A stretch of 64,000 nt of DNA from Paulownia fortunei (lineage: Eukaryota; Streptophyta; Magnoliopsida; Lamiales; Paulowniaceae): positions 2,046,001-2,110,000 of the forward strand of contig CM033113.1 of NCBI GenBank assembly GCA_019321725.1, read 5' to 3'. Below are positions 36,301 through 48,540 of the stretch, piece by piece. The notes beneath the pieces are model-generated. The model was not told where the DNA came from and searched no databases. It saw only the letters and a program-made list of their open reading frames with translations. Each line of letters starts with the position of its first letter. Position 1 is the stretch's first letter. The position numbers and the translations under genes were made by a program.

Positions 36301-37276
36301 AGCACAACTGGGGGGTGACTATCAAAGAAAATAGCTTAACAAATTCAAGTCTGTATACTCTTTCAGGTTAACTATATAAACGCCCACGCAACTTCCACCT
36401 TAGTTGGTGACTTAGCCGAGGTAAACGCTATTAAGAAGGTATTCAAGAACACTTCAGAGATAAAAATCAACGCAACTAAGGTAAGCCCCCAACTGAAGTT
36501 CTGTGTGTGTGTGAGCATGTATCTGTGAATATGTGTCTCTGTTACACAGTACCACAGACTTGTTTCAAGGATTATGTTTGAACAGTTCACATGTGCGTAC
36601 AACCACCCCAACACACACACACACACACACACACACGCTGTGATGTTCTTTACTTGAGCATGTGACATGGTGATGATTCATGGTTCACTGTGGGCTTCTC
36701 ACTTTTCATTTTGTTCCAGTCAATGATAGGGCACTGCCTTGGTGCTGCTGGTGGTTTGGAAGCTATTGCAACAGTGAAAGCCATTACAACAGGCTGGCTT
36801 CACCCCACAATAAATCAATTTGTAAGTTTGAATTGATTTTTTGGGCTTCAACTTGTATGCGCAATGCCAATGCAAATCTTTGCAATTTTTCTGTTTTATG
36901 CTTGTTTGAACAGGGAGCTAATTCGGAATCGGCATTCCTCTTTTAGAATTTTTAACGATAATTCCAATACTCGTAATGATTAATAACAACTCGTTGTAAT
37001 TACTAATGCAGAATCCAGAGCCTTCTGTTGAGTTTGACACTGTTGCAAACAAAAAGCAGCAGCATGAAGTCAATGTTGGTAAGATGCTTTGCATTTCCAC
37101 TTCCCTACATTATTCGTTGGGGACATACATGAATAGAAATGATAAAATGACTTTTTTGGCAGTCCCTACTATTGACCCTAATTTACTTGTGTTCATTATC
37201 ATATGCAGCCATTTCAAATTCATTCGGATTTGGTGGACACAACTCCGTCGTAGCATTTTCTGCATTCAAGCCCTGA
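33309..37276 (+). CDS. KASI: 3-oxoacyl-[acyl-carrier-protein] synthase I, plastid (KAS I), 7 exons
   Basis: Exons 33309-33770, 34780-35211, 35839-36012, 36367-36480, 36720-36821, 37012-37078 and 37209-37276 join in frame to 472 aa. KAS I elongates C4-C16 acyl-ACP with malonyl-ACP in plastid fatty acid synthesis. Residues 1 to about 45 ([20 protein letters not shown] onwards) are a Ser/Pro-rich transit peptide. The mature enzyme starts near [17 protein letters not shown]. The nucleophile Cys lies in [12 protein letters not shown], the first catalytic His in [11 protein letters not shown], the Lys in [16 protein letters not shown] and the second His in the same block. The [11 protein letters not shown] loop is at the C-terminus. 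The sequence follows Arabidopsis KASI almost throughout, so KAS II or the mitochondrial enzyme are unlikely. An (AC)n repeat sits in intron 4 (about 36612-36636). No lesion was seen. Confidence 0.97.
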
Positions 37277-38444
37277 TCCTGTTCGAAATCTGTTACTCAC
37301 CAGCAAGAGCAATCTTGCTTGTTGGAGTGCTCCATGAGTCTTTTCCAAGCGCTTTTCTCTTTCATTGTACTAGTTGTTCCTTTAGCATTTCGGACAAGGC
37401 ATATCCGTTCTTTAGTGTAATAATGTTGGGTTTAGCTTTTAGTTTGAGGACTGTTGTCATTCCTTAAATTCATATACATGTCTGCGGCTGGTTTAGATGT
37501 GAAATGCATCAGTTTTGCTTCATTATTGCTCCAGTGAAAGATACTAGCCTTTGGGTCTCTATTTCCATTTTCCAACTTTATTATCAATAAAAAAAATATA
37601 ATATATCTTCTTACCTAACAAGTCTCCATAAGTTATCCCTCATATTCTCCATGTTTGGGAATTCCTTGGTGCATCAAAATATTAAACTGGTAAAAGGATT
37701 ACAGCCATTATTTATACACAAGGTTCTAAAGGTGCTTTAACATCCAATTTTCTTTTAAAAAATTGTTGTTTTATATCTTATTGCTAAGCTATTACTTATT
37801 AGATCAATTCTAAGTATTATAATATAGTGATCAGATTCTTAATTATGTAGCTCGTCATCAAATCAAGTCCTATTTAATTGGTGTTCAGATTTATATTATT
37901 CAGGTTGGAGTAAATGAATTAGCATTGTTTGATCTTCTTGACAAATAATTAATGCATAAAATTTATATTTACAAAAGGGACAAAGATATAAAATAAAAAT
38001 CCAGGCATCGATATTAAATATTATTATTCAATAGTATTTGGCATGCGTCTAGTTCCAAAAAAATAGATTTGATATGCTCTCAAAGTCAAAATTGATCCTA
38101 GTTTAGCATAAAAAGGTATTAAATTAGTTTTAAAAAAACTATTGTTTCAAAATTGAGAAAGAGGAGCAAATTTATTTGGAAAAAAGACGTAAGCATACTA
38201 GAATTTAGAATTAAACGGCACCATAGAAAATCAGAAATTACTTTATTTTGAAGTCGCCACCGCATAGAAGCACGATTCTGTCAAGGAAAGTGAAAACACT
38301 TTCCATTACTAAGCACGATTCTGTCTAGGAAAGTGCAAACACCACAAAGTCGGCTTTTTCTCTCGTGACTTGCGATCGGCACTGTGGCTCAACGGGTCGC
38401 TGCAAATCCCTCCGCCACCAACCAGCGGCGGCTGACGTCAGAAA
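37277..38444. other. KASI 3' flank and HMG-box gene promoter region
   Basis: The first 300 bases are the likely KASI 3' UTR. AT-rich spacer follows, then the promoter of the HMG-box gene with a duplicated element at 38268-38343. Confidence 0.5.
38268..38343. repeat. Duplicated 33-bp promoter element
   Basis: AAGCACGATTCTGTCAAGGA (38268 onward, to 38300) recurs at 38311-38343 with three or four changes. Within the first unit GGAAAGTG-AAAA-CACTTTCC forms a perfect 8-bp hairpin (about 38285-38304). It lies about 100-180 bases before the ATG of the HMG-box gene. Confidence 0.8.
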
Positions 38445-40518
38445 ATGGCGAAGAGAAGAACTGCGAGGTCTAGAACTTCCTCCTCGGCTTCTACTTCTAC
38501 CAATACTGACGGGTAATAAAAAAGAAAAGAAAAAAGAACTTCGCTCTCTCTTCTTGTCTCAAATTTGTTGCTGTTACCCTCAATCTTCTAATACAGCAGT
38601 CCTTTTTTTTTTGGTTAATTTTTCCAGGAAAATGGCTCTGACAGTAAAATCCGACAAAACGAAAAAGTCTAAAAGGAAGGCCAAAACGACGACGTCGAAA
38701 AAAAGGGCGGCGAAAATTGACGTCATGAAGCCTAAGAAACCCCCAACGGCTTTCTTCTATTTCCTGTATGCCTTTTCCTTTACTTGTATATATGAGTTGA
38801 AAATTTACTTGTCTTGATGGAAATTTATTGTTTTGAGTCACATTGTTAGTTCATGTAAAATATTTGGAAAATTAAGTTACTGGAAACTAAGATTTTCCAC
38901 TCTGTAACTTTTACCAATTGAAAGATTATAATTTTACCTGATTAATTATTCAAAATTTGATAATCATGAGAGGCACCGGGAATTTTCACACAGACATGCC
39001 ATTTCAACATTAGTTGTCACTGAAAAAAGTTCCTTGTTCCAAAGAAAGTTGCTGTTTTTCCTAATTGTCTTAATTATTATGTTCATGTCGAGCCCAATAG
39101 TAAATGTGCGTGAGGCAGAGCAGAAGCTACATCAGGAAGCTAAGTTTTAGTTTTTCTTCATGCATTTTGCTAAGTATTATTTTTTTCTATTGCATTTGCT
39201 ATTTCGAAATTTCTGAAGAACTAGTTAAGGGTTTAGTAGTTCCTGTCAAAGTTGAAAGTGAAGCACTGTGTTTGCAGTGTCACAGCTTAATACCTCTCCT
39301 CCTTCATTTTAAATGTTCCAGGGAGGATTTTCGTAAGGAATATCAAGAGCAGAATCCAGATGTTAGGTCAATGCGTGAGGTATGTAGTAGGGAAACCTGA
39401 TATGGTGTACATCACTCCTTTTTGTTAAGTTTTGGTTACTCATAATTATCCTTGGGTTTCAGCATTATTCTGTTGTTGCAGATTGGCAAAGCATGTGGAG
39501 AGAAGTGGAAAACAATGACATACGAGGTTTGCAATCTGATGTTTTCATTTAGTTATTCATTTTACAACAAAACATTGCTAAAGATCTTATTTAAATCCGT
39601 ACTGCCTTCACTATCATTTTTAACTTGAAATATTTCTTAAGCAAGAATAGAGGGAAACACTGTATAAATGATAGCATTGTGATTGTAACAAATGATACAA
39701 TTAATGACTGATTAATATTTTCAGAAGGAAAAGTCATACTCTCTTGCAAGTTGTAGTATCCCTACCTCTGTCCAAACCTTGAAACAATCAAACAAAAGAA
39801 AAAAAGAAAATGCCACCCCTCCCAAGACTTATGTCAAGCCTCCCTTCCACTTGACTTAGAGGATGGGGCAATCGATCTCTTTCACTGGTGCAAAATGAAA
39901 ATGCCTGAAGAAAAGGATATGGATTGTGTGATGTTGTGATCTACATAATTTGTTTCAACTTTCATGTTCTTTCATGGTCCAGATAATTGAATTTTTTGGT
40001 TGCGTAAGTTACTGCATTGACGAAATCTCTGGATGTTCAAGGCTAGATATGCTGCATTCTTATTCAGGATGTTGGCTTCAAGTTTATAGATTGGCTGATT
40101 TTAATATGGCGATTAATGTAATTGTATAATGGAGTTTGTATAAATATTCACCTGGAATACATATGATGGATGAAGCAATGGTTGATACCTCGTATTCTGA
40201 TCTTTTACGTTGCTGATCTTAGGAAAAGGTGCATTACTATGATATTGCCACAGAAAAACGAGCAGAGTTCGATATAGCTATGGCAAACTTCATTAGAAGA
40301 AAGGTAAATCGTCTTTGCAATGTATTATCTGTCTTTTGTGTCTTCATCCTATAATCTATGAACCTCCGGAAACAAGTAAATAGTAGAATATCTCTTCTCA
40401 CAAGATTAAAAAGGTAATTATTAGTATATCTCCTCACAAGATAAACAATTTGCAGGAAAGTGGGGAGTTTGATGAGGATGATTCAGACTTTGATGATGAC
40501 TCAGAGTTTGATGGATAA
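38445..40518 (+). CDS. HMG-box (HMGB-type) DNA-binding protein, 6 exons
   Basis: Exons 38445-38512, 38628-38765, 39322-39379, 39482-39526, 40223-40303 and 40456-40518 join in frame to 150 aa. A Ser/Lys-rich basic N-terminus (MAKRRTARSRTSSSASTSTN, then many Lys) precedes one HMG box: KPKKPPTAFFYFLEDFRKEY, NPDVRSMREIGKACGEKWK, MTYEEKVHYYDIATEKRAEF. An acidic tail (DEDDSDFDDDSEFDG) ends the protein. This is the plant HMGB layout: basic region, one box, acidic tail. These proteins bend DNA and act on chromatin in the nucleus. An alternative start at 38634 (MALTVKSDK) lies in exon 2; the upstream ATG is preferred because exon 1 splices in frame. It is similar to AT2G34450. Confidence 0.9.
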
Positions 40519-42777
40519 AACTGCGACGATAGATATAGCGTGCAACTGTAGATGCAACCTCTTTCAACTCTGTAACTGTATCATTTCTTGTGCATTACCC
40601 CAAAGCAATGTCAGTGATTTCATAAACAAGTAGTTAATTCATTTTTAGTAGTCTTGACTCTAGATGTATAAGCACAAATGTTCAAAATCTTGCATCTCTC
40701 TTCTATAGTTGTCTCTCTCCCTCATGATCTAGTTTTACCTCTTATCTCTGAAAAGCTAGCCCAACATGGTGATTGGATCTGAGATAACATGATTGGACTG
40801 CTGCAGCACTGATAACAAAATACTCATAAACTTGCCTAAATTTGCCCTGTACCATCAGCATAATTCAATCATGAAAAAGGAGGACAATAAAGAGGAAACT
40901 GGACCGGATGTTTTTGTTTCTATCTGCTGCCATTCAAAAGAATATTGAAGCTTCTATATTGTGCACTATCTCTAGTCTTAAGTGTATCTATTGTACATCT
41001 CTTTCTGACTAAAGTCTCAAATTCCTCTGTTGAAATACATTTCCTACCTGGTTGATAAGTTCATTGGCTCTGCCATACTTTTCACCTCTGCAATCATCAC
41101 CACCACGTCAGTGAGCTTGTTGGCTATTGAGCCGACACCCTGTGTTGCATGATGATTGAGATCTTAGTAACTTGCTGCCCTAGCCAAAAGATCTGCTAAA
41201 TTTAAATGAGAGAATATATTTGAGACATTAAAATTGAGTTTGAAGTGAGTACCACACGAGAAGCTGCTGCTGTAATAGCCACTGGTGCGGAACAAAAATC
41301 AGTCCAGATGAACACCCCTGGTATTCTAACCGCATGTGAATTGAAGATGCTGCTGCCAAAGTGTTGGGTTGCCTAAACATCAACATGATGAACATTGTTA
41401 GTCAAACTGCGTCTCTATAGTCTCTCTCATCATAAACATCTAATCCAACTCCAAAAAAGCAGGCTGCCAAAAAAATAACATTTGATGAGACACCGTGTGA
41501 GCAGTCGTCCCACTTGTGCATACTACGTCTTATCCTTACGGTTTTAAAAGGTTTCTTGCAGGGAAAGACACGGCAACGGAAGTGCAGAAGATCTGATACC
41601 TGCAGAATGAGTCATAATTTCCATTGTCAACCTGCAAAAATAAGCTTTGCTTTAAAATTTTGCAATGGGATTGTATCATGAGTTAACCATGGTCCTTATA
41701 ATGGAATAGAAGCTTTTCAATGGATGAAAGAAGAAGAGTGTAGGCAGTCCAACCATTAAAGGCTCCTGCTCCAATGGCCGCTACGGAAGAAACAGAAACC
41801 AGCAAGAGAATACAAGTGAATTCAGATAGGCTGATGATACAAACATATACAGACCAACAATTCTTTAGGAAGACCTGTTAAAAAGTTTATTCATATAAAC
41901 AGATGATGAACCAAGAACAAGTCAGTAGTATATATCATTTTGATTTAATCTTGTGTAACAGAAGCAAGCATAATGTCCCGCACACAAGCACTAGTGCGCT
42001 CAGAGCAAAAATATTATCAGAGGTGTCGAGACACCGCAGAAGAGGATTATCGTCTTCTTCAGTAGTATTTCAGAACTTTCTTGAAAAATACAAGTTATCT
42101 TGGATGTTATGGTTTCTTGATTTTCTTGAACGTTATCACTTTCTCTTTGGTTCTTGAAAACAGTGTGAAGGCATGGATAATCTTCCTTATGCCCTTTTGT
42201 CCACTATCAATGAATCACATTTCAGTAGAGATTTTCCAGGAATCGTCTCTCTCATCTTTGTCATTTTTCTTTGCAAATACTACTAATATTTCAAGCACGA
42301 CTCTTTCTATTTCTGCGCTGGCATTTGAATTGTCTCCCTTCCTCTTTTATTTTATTTTATTTTTTTAGAAACATGGCTTATTTAATTTATTTGTACTAGT
42401 TTGGTTCTTTGTACTTATCTGAAAAACTTGCTTATTTTTACTAGTTACTAATATTATTTTACGATAAGATAAGCATATATATAAGTACAATGTCCTCTTG
42501 AATGAGACTATCCCAACTGTAATGGAGATATATATATTCCCTCCCACATAAAACGGGAAACCATCAACTGGAGGCAATGACATGGTCACATTTTGGACAC
42601 AGAAGAAACAACCTGTCTCCCTATTTCCCCCTTCCATTCACCACCATGTATTCATTCATTACGCCTTAATTTTTCTCTAGAGTTTTTCATTCCAAGAGGC
42701 CAGGGTAGTTGCAACCCTGGCAGGCTGAGGAAGAAGAGGAGGCCAAGACGGCACATGAGGAGGCAGCAGCAGCAGCA
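40519..42777. other. Intergenic region with an unresolved minus-strand locus
   Basis: The HMG-box 3' UTR lies at the start. From about 41045 to 42080 there are fragments with coding character on the minus strand (separate entry). A CT/AC-rich leader of the CHX gene begins near 42600. Confidence 0.5.
41045..42080 (-). other. Unrecognised minus-strand coding fragments, perhaps a decaying membrane-protein gene
   Basis: Reading the minus strand from high to low coordinates, several short open stretches look protein-like. Near 41960-42060: NPLLRCLDTSDNIFALSALV followed by a hydrophobic run. Near 41700-41830: SVAAIGAGAFNGWTAYTLLL then SSIEKLLFHYK. Near 41605-41635: VDNGNYDSFC between an AG acceptor and a GT donor. 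Near 41255-41370: GSSIFNSHAVRIPGVFIWTD. Near 41048-41145: GVGSIANKLTDVVVMIAEVK ending at a TAG. The last two join in phase across GT..AG. The others do not join in one consistent frame, so the locus may be a relic or a gene I cannot resolve. I do not recognise the family. Confidence 0.3.
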
Positions 42778-44699
42778 ATGGCAGCACAACCAATGGCGAC
42801 GGATGTTGGCAAGCTGAACAGAACCATTCTGTGCTACGCCGAAACCATTTACAGGTTCAACGGCCTTTGGGAAGGACCCGATCCTTTAACCCCCCTCATT
42901 TCTCTCTTCCTCATCCAGCTAACTTTTTCCATGAGCGTCATCCACCTTCTCATTTTCGCGTTAAAACCCTTCAACCAACCACCTTTCATTGCAGAAATTC
43001 TTGTGAGTCACAATATATTTACGCCATTATCTTTCTTGTAATCAGATGCATGGATGGCATAATTCATATAGAGATATATAGACGTTAGCCAATCTCTTGG
43101 CATCATAAAAAATTAGGTTGGAATGAGAAAGACAATATTACATACACCGTTGGAATGGAATTAGAAATGCTTCCTTTCAAATTCGAATAAATACTGTTAA
43201 ATTTTTATTCTGAGGATTGAATTTTGAGTATCCAATCACAAGCTCAATGTTTTGCAAGATGTTAATTGATGACCTTAAACCTCTTGTTGTTTGTTTTCAA
43301 GCAATTGTTTGAAATAATATTCCAATACGTTTAAGGATTTTCTAAGCAATTGTTTGTTTGATAGACGTTCTGTATTTACTATCTTGCATGCAGAGTCAAG
43401 AATGAGCATCAATTATCAAGGATTATATATTCATTTGTGAAAATGTGTGCTTTTGTGTTATGCAAGCATTTGAGAATTTTGTTTTATATATAGCACCGCA
43501 TAAGAGCCAAACCATGATATTGAAATAGTAAACAACATTCTTCATGGATTTTAAGGTAGGGATGAAAGGGGTCGTCTGGGGTGGTGTAAAAACAAAAAAA
43601 ACAAAAAAAATCCATTCTTCATGAACATAGCAGCATGCTGGTGCTGATTTGGTAGAACAATGTCACTGCAGGGCGGTGTACTCCTGGGACCTTCTGTGTT
43701 GGGGAGAATACCAGCATACAGAAAGCTGGTATTCCCAAACTATTCTTTCAAAGTGTTGGAGCCAATGGCACATTTGTCCATTGCATACTATGCCTTCCTA
43801 GTAGGATTGAAGATGGATGTAAAAGCAATTCTGCGCACTGGACCAAAGGCTGTGAAACTTGCTATTGCAGGGACGATCATACCTTTCTGTTTCGGCTCAG
43901 GCTTATACTTCATTTTCAACATCAATAGATCAGAGAGGGCAGGTTGCCTTTTCTGGGGTGCTGCACTTACTGTCACCGGCTTCTCAGTGCTAACAAAAAT
44001 TCTTGAGAAGCAGCAAATCCTCCACACTGAGATTGGAAAGACAGCAGTAGCCTCAGCCCTCATCAATGACATGTGCGCATGGGGTTTCCTGGCACTTGGA
44101 TTTGCAGTAACGAGCTCTCAATCAAACATTCACTGGGCATTGATCAGTACTACTGCCTTTGTACTGCTCTGTGTCTACTACATCCGGCCTGCCCTGAGTT
44201 GGATCATCCGGAAAACACCAGAGGGGCAGGGATACAGTGAGTTCTACATATGCTCAATTCTCACCGGGATGGCCCTCAGTGGGGTCATCACCGATATATT
44301 TGGAACCCATCCAATGATCGGGGCATTCGTGTTTGGGCTCGTTATACCTAATGAAGTGCTTGAAGCGACTATGGTGGACAAGCTGGAAGACTTTGTGCTG
44401 GGAATTCTGATGCCGGTCTACTTTGTGGTATGTGGGCTGAGAACCAACATTGATGCCATCTCCTCCCAGACTAGTTGGTTTGCGGTGGGGTTCGTTATAG
44501 TTTTAGCCTGCACTGTGAAGGTATTTAGCTCTCTTGCCGTCAGCATGTTTTCCGACCTTCCACTCAACGATGCAATTGCAGTCGGATTGTTGAGCAATGC
44601 CAAGAGCGTCATGGTGCTGATCATTCTTGAAGCCGGCCAGATACAAGGGGTAAAGAAAAAAAAAAAGGATAGGAACATAAACGTACATAAACGTGTATG

Positions 44700-44733
<34 letters not shown>

Positions 44734-46109
44734 ATAAGTAAATAGTTTAGCATCATTCAAAAATCTTGGATAAAAAACAGAGTTACAAGTTTTGCATTAC
44801 TTGACAGGTCCTCAGCACACAAACTTACTCGTTGATGGTGGTAGCAGTCCTGGTAATGACGATGGTTGTCACTCCAGCAGCAATTTGGTACCGGCCCGTA
44901 CAGAATATGGTACCCTACAAGCGCCGGACAATAGAGAGAGCAGCATCAGATGAAGAGTTTCGGATCCTTGCATGCATCTACAACACGCGTAACGTCCCCA
45001 CCATCATCAACCTCCTTAGGACTTCAAATGCCAGCCAGAGATCCCCCATCAGCGTATTTGCCCTCCAGCTGGTTGAGCTTGTGGGGCGTGCCTCCACCAT
45101 GATGGTGGTCCACAACTCACGCAAGGCCGGCCCCAGGAACCCCAGCCACATAGAAGCTCAAGCAGATCAGATTATCGCTGCTTTCGACAACTACGAGCTG
45201 CGGTCGGAAGGTGTCAGGACGCAGGCGCTCACTGCCCGATGCGCTTACACCACCATGGATGAGGACATCTGCACTGTTGCCAAGGACAAGCGCTCAGCTT
45301 TCATAATCATCCCCTTCCACAGACAGCAAACAATAGATGGCGAAATGGAGGATATAAATCCCTCCATCCGGAGCGTCAATGAAGGTGTACTGGCAAATGC
45401 TCCTTGCTCTGTGGGCATACTAATTGACAGAGGGTTTGCTGAGTCACACGATCATGCAAACAACATTGCTGTATTGTATTTCGGGGGCCCGGATGACCGG
45501 GAGGCATTGGCTTACGCATGGAGGATGGCTGACAGTACAGATGTCAGACTTACAGTGGTTAGGTTCATTCCAAGCACAGATGCAGTGGAACTGGACCCTG
45601 TGGAAACAACTGATAGAAACCAAGTGACTCTCCAAATTGACTACGAAAGAGAGAAACTGCTGGATGATGATTACCTGGGCAAGTTCAAGATTGCAACCAT
45701 GAACAGTAAATCTATAAGCTACTGTGAATTGGTGCTGAATGATGAGGAAGAAGCAATTAAAGCCATAAAATCAATGGATGAGCACAATCATGATCTTTAC
45801 ATTGTAGGGAGAGGGAGAGGCATGGTGTCGCCACTGACAACAGGGCTAGCCGACTGGTGTGACTGCCCGGAGCTTGGTCCGATCGGTGACCTTTTGGTCA
45901 CATCAGAATTTGAGTCTTCATTTTCAGTGCTCATATTGCAGCAATACCTTAAGACCAACAAGATGAGGGATGGATCGATCAGGTCTTCAAGTTCGGTGAA
46001 CTATGGTGAGGAAACTGCAATGAGGCCATCAGTGAGTGAGAGTGAAGGATTTGAATCTTTTGGCAGTTTCAGGAAGTGGGATCATGACAATGGAATACTG
46101 ATCCCATAA
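42778..46109 (+). CDS. CHX-family cation/H+ antiporter (CPA2), 3 exons
   Basis: Exons 42778-43002, 43672-44649 and 44808-46109 join in frame (all phase 0) to 834 aa, normal for CHX. A polar N-terminus (MAAQPMATDVGKLNRTILCY) is followed by about 12 transmembrane segments in a Na+/H+ exchanger fold: FNQPPFIAEIL-GGVLLGPSVLG, AYYAFLVGLKMDVKAILRTG, ALINDMCAWGFLALGF and GTHPMIGAFVFGLVIPNEV. The Asn-Asp pair in LINDMCAW occupies the ion-binding site. Residues from about 430 form the cytosolic C-terminal part with universal-stress-like folds (ISVFALQLVELVGRASTMMV, HDLYIVGRGRGMVSPLTTGL). Plant CHX proteins move K+ or Na+ in endomembranes or plasma membrane, often in pollen; specificity cannot be read here. 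No ATG lies in frame upstream of 42778. No lesion was seen. Confidence 0.92.
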
Positions 46110-48540
46110 AATCAGGCTTACTGCTCTACCTGAAACAGTATATGCAGATTGGTTATGCATTTTTCAAAACAATCTCCTCAAGCTTGCCTAGAAAATTCAC
46201 TAATTGCCTCATCAAAAATTGAAGGATGAAGCAACATAAAATTATCAGACTTCAGGATTCAATGCAACAGCCCTTAATCAGCTCTGGGGCTTGAGAATTC
46301 TTGCAAAATCTTAAATGGTAGCCTAATCACAAGTTTATATTACAGTGAATCATTTCAGAACTATCAAAAAAGTAAAAACAAGTCAATGATTTTAGCAGAT
46401 AGAAAAATTAGTGCACAGTGTGGTATACTAGGCTTGTTGCAGGGAATTTGAGAATAAAAATTATTGCTATTCAAGATGTATGCACCAGGATACTGTAGGG
46501 TAACTAGTGTTCTTTAACAGTTTCATAATGAGAGTTTGCTTGCAAAATCATAAATTCTTGCTGAAATATTTATACAAGTCAATTTTTTCACCAAATGTAT
46601 TTTTGCAGAATTTTTCCTTGGTCGTCCCTCCTTAGCATACATTTGACTGCATCTTGTTCTCTTATTCTTTTGTTGACTAGCCTTTCCCTCTTGTGCTGTG
46701 AAGTGTACAAATATTCCTTCGCAAAAACTAGTATTGTCTTAAAAAATATAAATGCATCCAATTTGAATTCATATACTGGTTGCAATTAATATAAAAATTA
46801 AATTACTGGCAAAAAGCAACACAACAGTGCACTAACCTAATGTTTCAATTGATCTTAAAAGTAATAATCAGTTTTGTGTTCAAATCGCTGAGACAACCAA
46901 AGGAGACTCAGGGTGCTGATGACATGACATTGAAACAGAGTACACAAAGATATCATTGTCATAAAGATAACATCACTTGCTGATCTGTTTCCCCATATCA
47001 TAGTAGCTATCTTCTCCAAAATCAGAGCAACACAGCTTCACACATTGCATGTAAATGGAGTATCGAGTTGTCTGCAACCTTACATTCAACTATTTATTTA
47101 ATCTTCTTAAGTGTATTAACATAGGTATAGCTAGAGACTGACACAACAAGCTTCCGCTGCCTGCAATGGATGATAATGTATCTAGACCAGTAACAAAAAT
47201 CTGTTTTTCTGCCTCTCTCTTCATCTTCCTAATCCTACCACCTCACTCATGCCCTAGTTAAGTACCACCATTCCTTCCCCCTCCCCCCCCCCCCCCCCAA
47301 AAAAAAAAAAAAAACAAAAATAAAAGGAAGAATAAATAATAAAAGAGACCCAAAACCAACCTGTGATGAAAAATATGATAATGTATCTAGACCAGTAACA
47401 AGAAACTGTTATTTTGCTTCTTTCTCTACATCCTCCAAACCCTACCACCTTACTCATTTCCTTCTTAAGCATCAACACTAGGGTCCCCTTACTTCCCCCA
47501 TGTCAAAATGAATAAATGTTAAAAGAGTTACACATACCAAACCCATTGGCTGAAATGCTGAGCCATTGCAGCATAACTTTTACTTGGATCTAAATTGAGC
47601 AAGCCATGTGATTGGCATCCAAATATGATGGATAACCAAATGTCAAATGGTCCACAGCACTTGAACAGTATGTTGGTGCTCACCTGAAAATGATGCATTC
47701 ATTACCATAAATAAAGTCTCCAAAGCTAGTAAAAAGATAAGCTAAATCTATTGCCTCTTAAGGGCTTAAAAAATCTGGAAGATAGGATGAGGTTTCATAC
47801 TTTTACAGTAAGACCAACACTTAATGAATTGACAAGCACACGGAGCCAGAGTGTAGACAAGCGAGAAAGGGTAATTTACAAGCTCCCATTCTTCAAGACG
47901 TCTTCCTTAAGTGTCGTGCAATAGCTTTCTGCATCATATAAGGGAAAAGCAAAAAAAGACGGATTACTTGAATTAGTGTTACCAGCTATAATTACACCTA
48001 ATTTCACAGGGCATCAACACTGAGGAAAAATCTGTGCTTGAGCTAAACCACAGTGATCATGCATTTCCATACAACGTAAAGACTTCAAATGGACTTCAAA
48101 ATCAACCTTACCTTACTCCTCGATGCACATCACAATGGTTACAAGAACCAGAGAGACCATAATCATCAAAGGTAATGATCTAGAAACAAGAAAAAATAGG
48201 AACTGTCATGGAATGTCATTTCAAAATTTTCATGTTACGAAACACAGCTTTGAATGGTAATTTTAATACTACGAAAATGGTGGAGTAAGCAGCATGGAAG
48301 ACCCAACATGCCACATAAAGTGCACATGGGAAAGCTGCTGTAGAAATTAGTGTATATTGAAACCAAAACTTACTAAGTCAATACCATGTGCACAATTCTC
48401 CTTCTCAACAATGCTTGCCATGGATTCCAGTTACACACTATGCTGAAACCATCCTAATCATAACATCCACATCATGTTACTGCCTCCACCCAAGCAAACA
48501 GTGCAGATAATACAACATATGTCAACTTAAGAGACATTTC
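46110..48540. other. CHX 3' flank and intergenic region
   Basis: No supported gene. It contains a 3' UTR-like stretch, a dispersed duplicate (47171-47268 and 47377-47476), and a poly-C/poly-A junction at about 47283-47315. Confidence 0.5.
47171..47476. repeat. Direct repeat of about 100 bp with 110-bp spacer
   Basis: GATAATGTATCTAGACCAGT (about 47171 onward) recurs at about 47377. Both are followed by a T/C-rich stretch and CCTACCACCT(C/T)ACTCAT. The copies are about 80% alike by eye, and a poly-C tract followed by poly-A (about 47283-47315) lies between them. Confidence 0.75.

Noticed and set aside
36372..36668. Minus-strand 98-codon frame with CVCVCVCV
   Set aside because: Reads an (AC)n microsatellite and the antisense of KASI exon 4.
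42527..42556. CTCCCACATAAAA resembling a snRNA USE
   Set aside because: The CATCG end is absent and no snRNA sequence follows at the expected distance; it is the CHX promoter region.
44418..44760. Minus-strand frames with HTHTHTH/IYIYIY
   Set aside because: Caused by the (TA)n(GT)n repeat in CHX intron 2 and antisense of exon 2.
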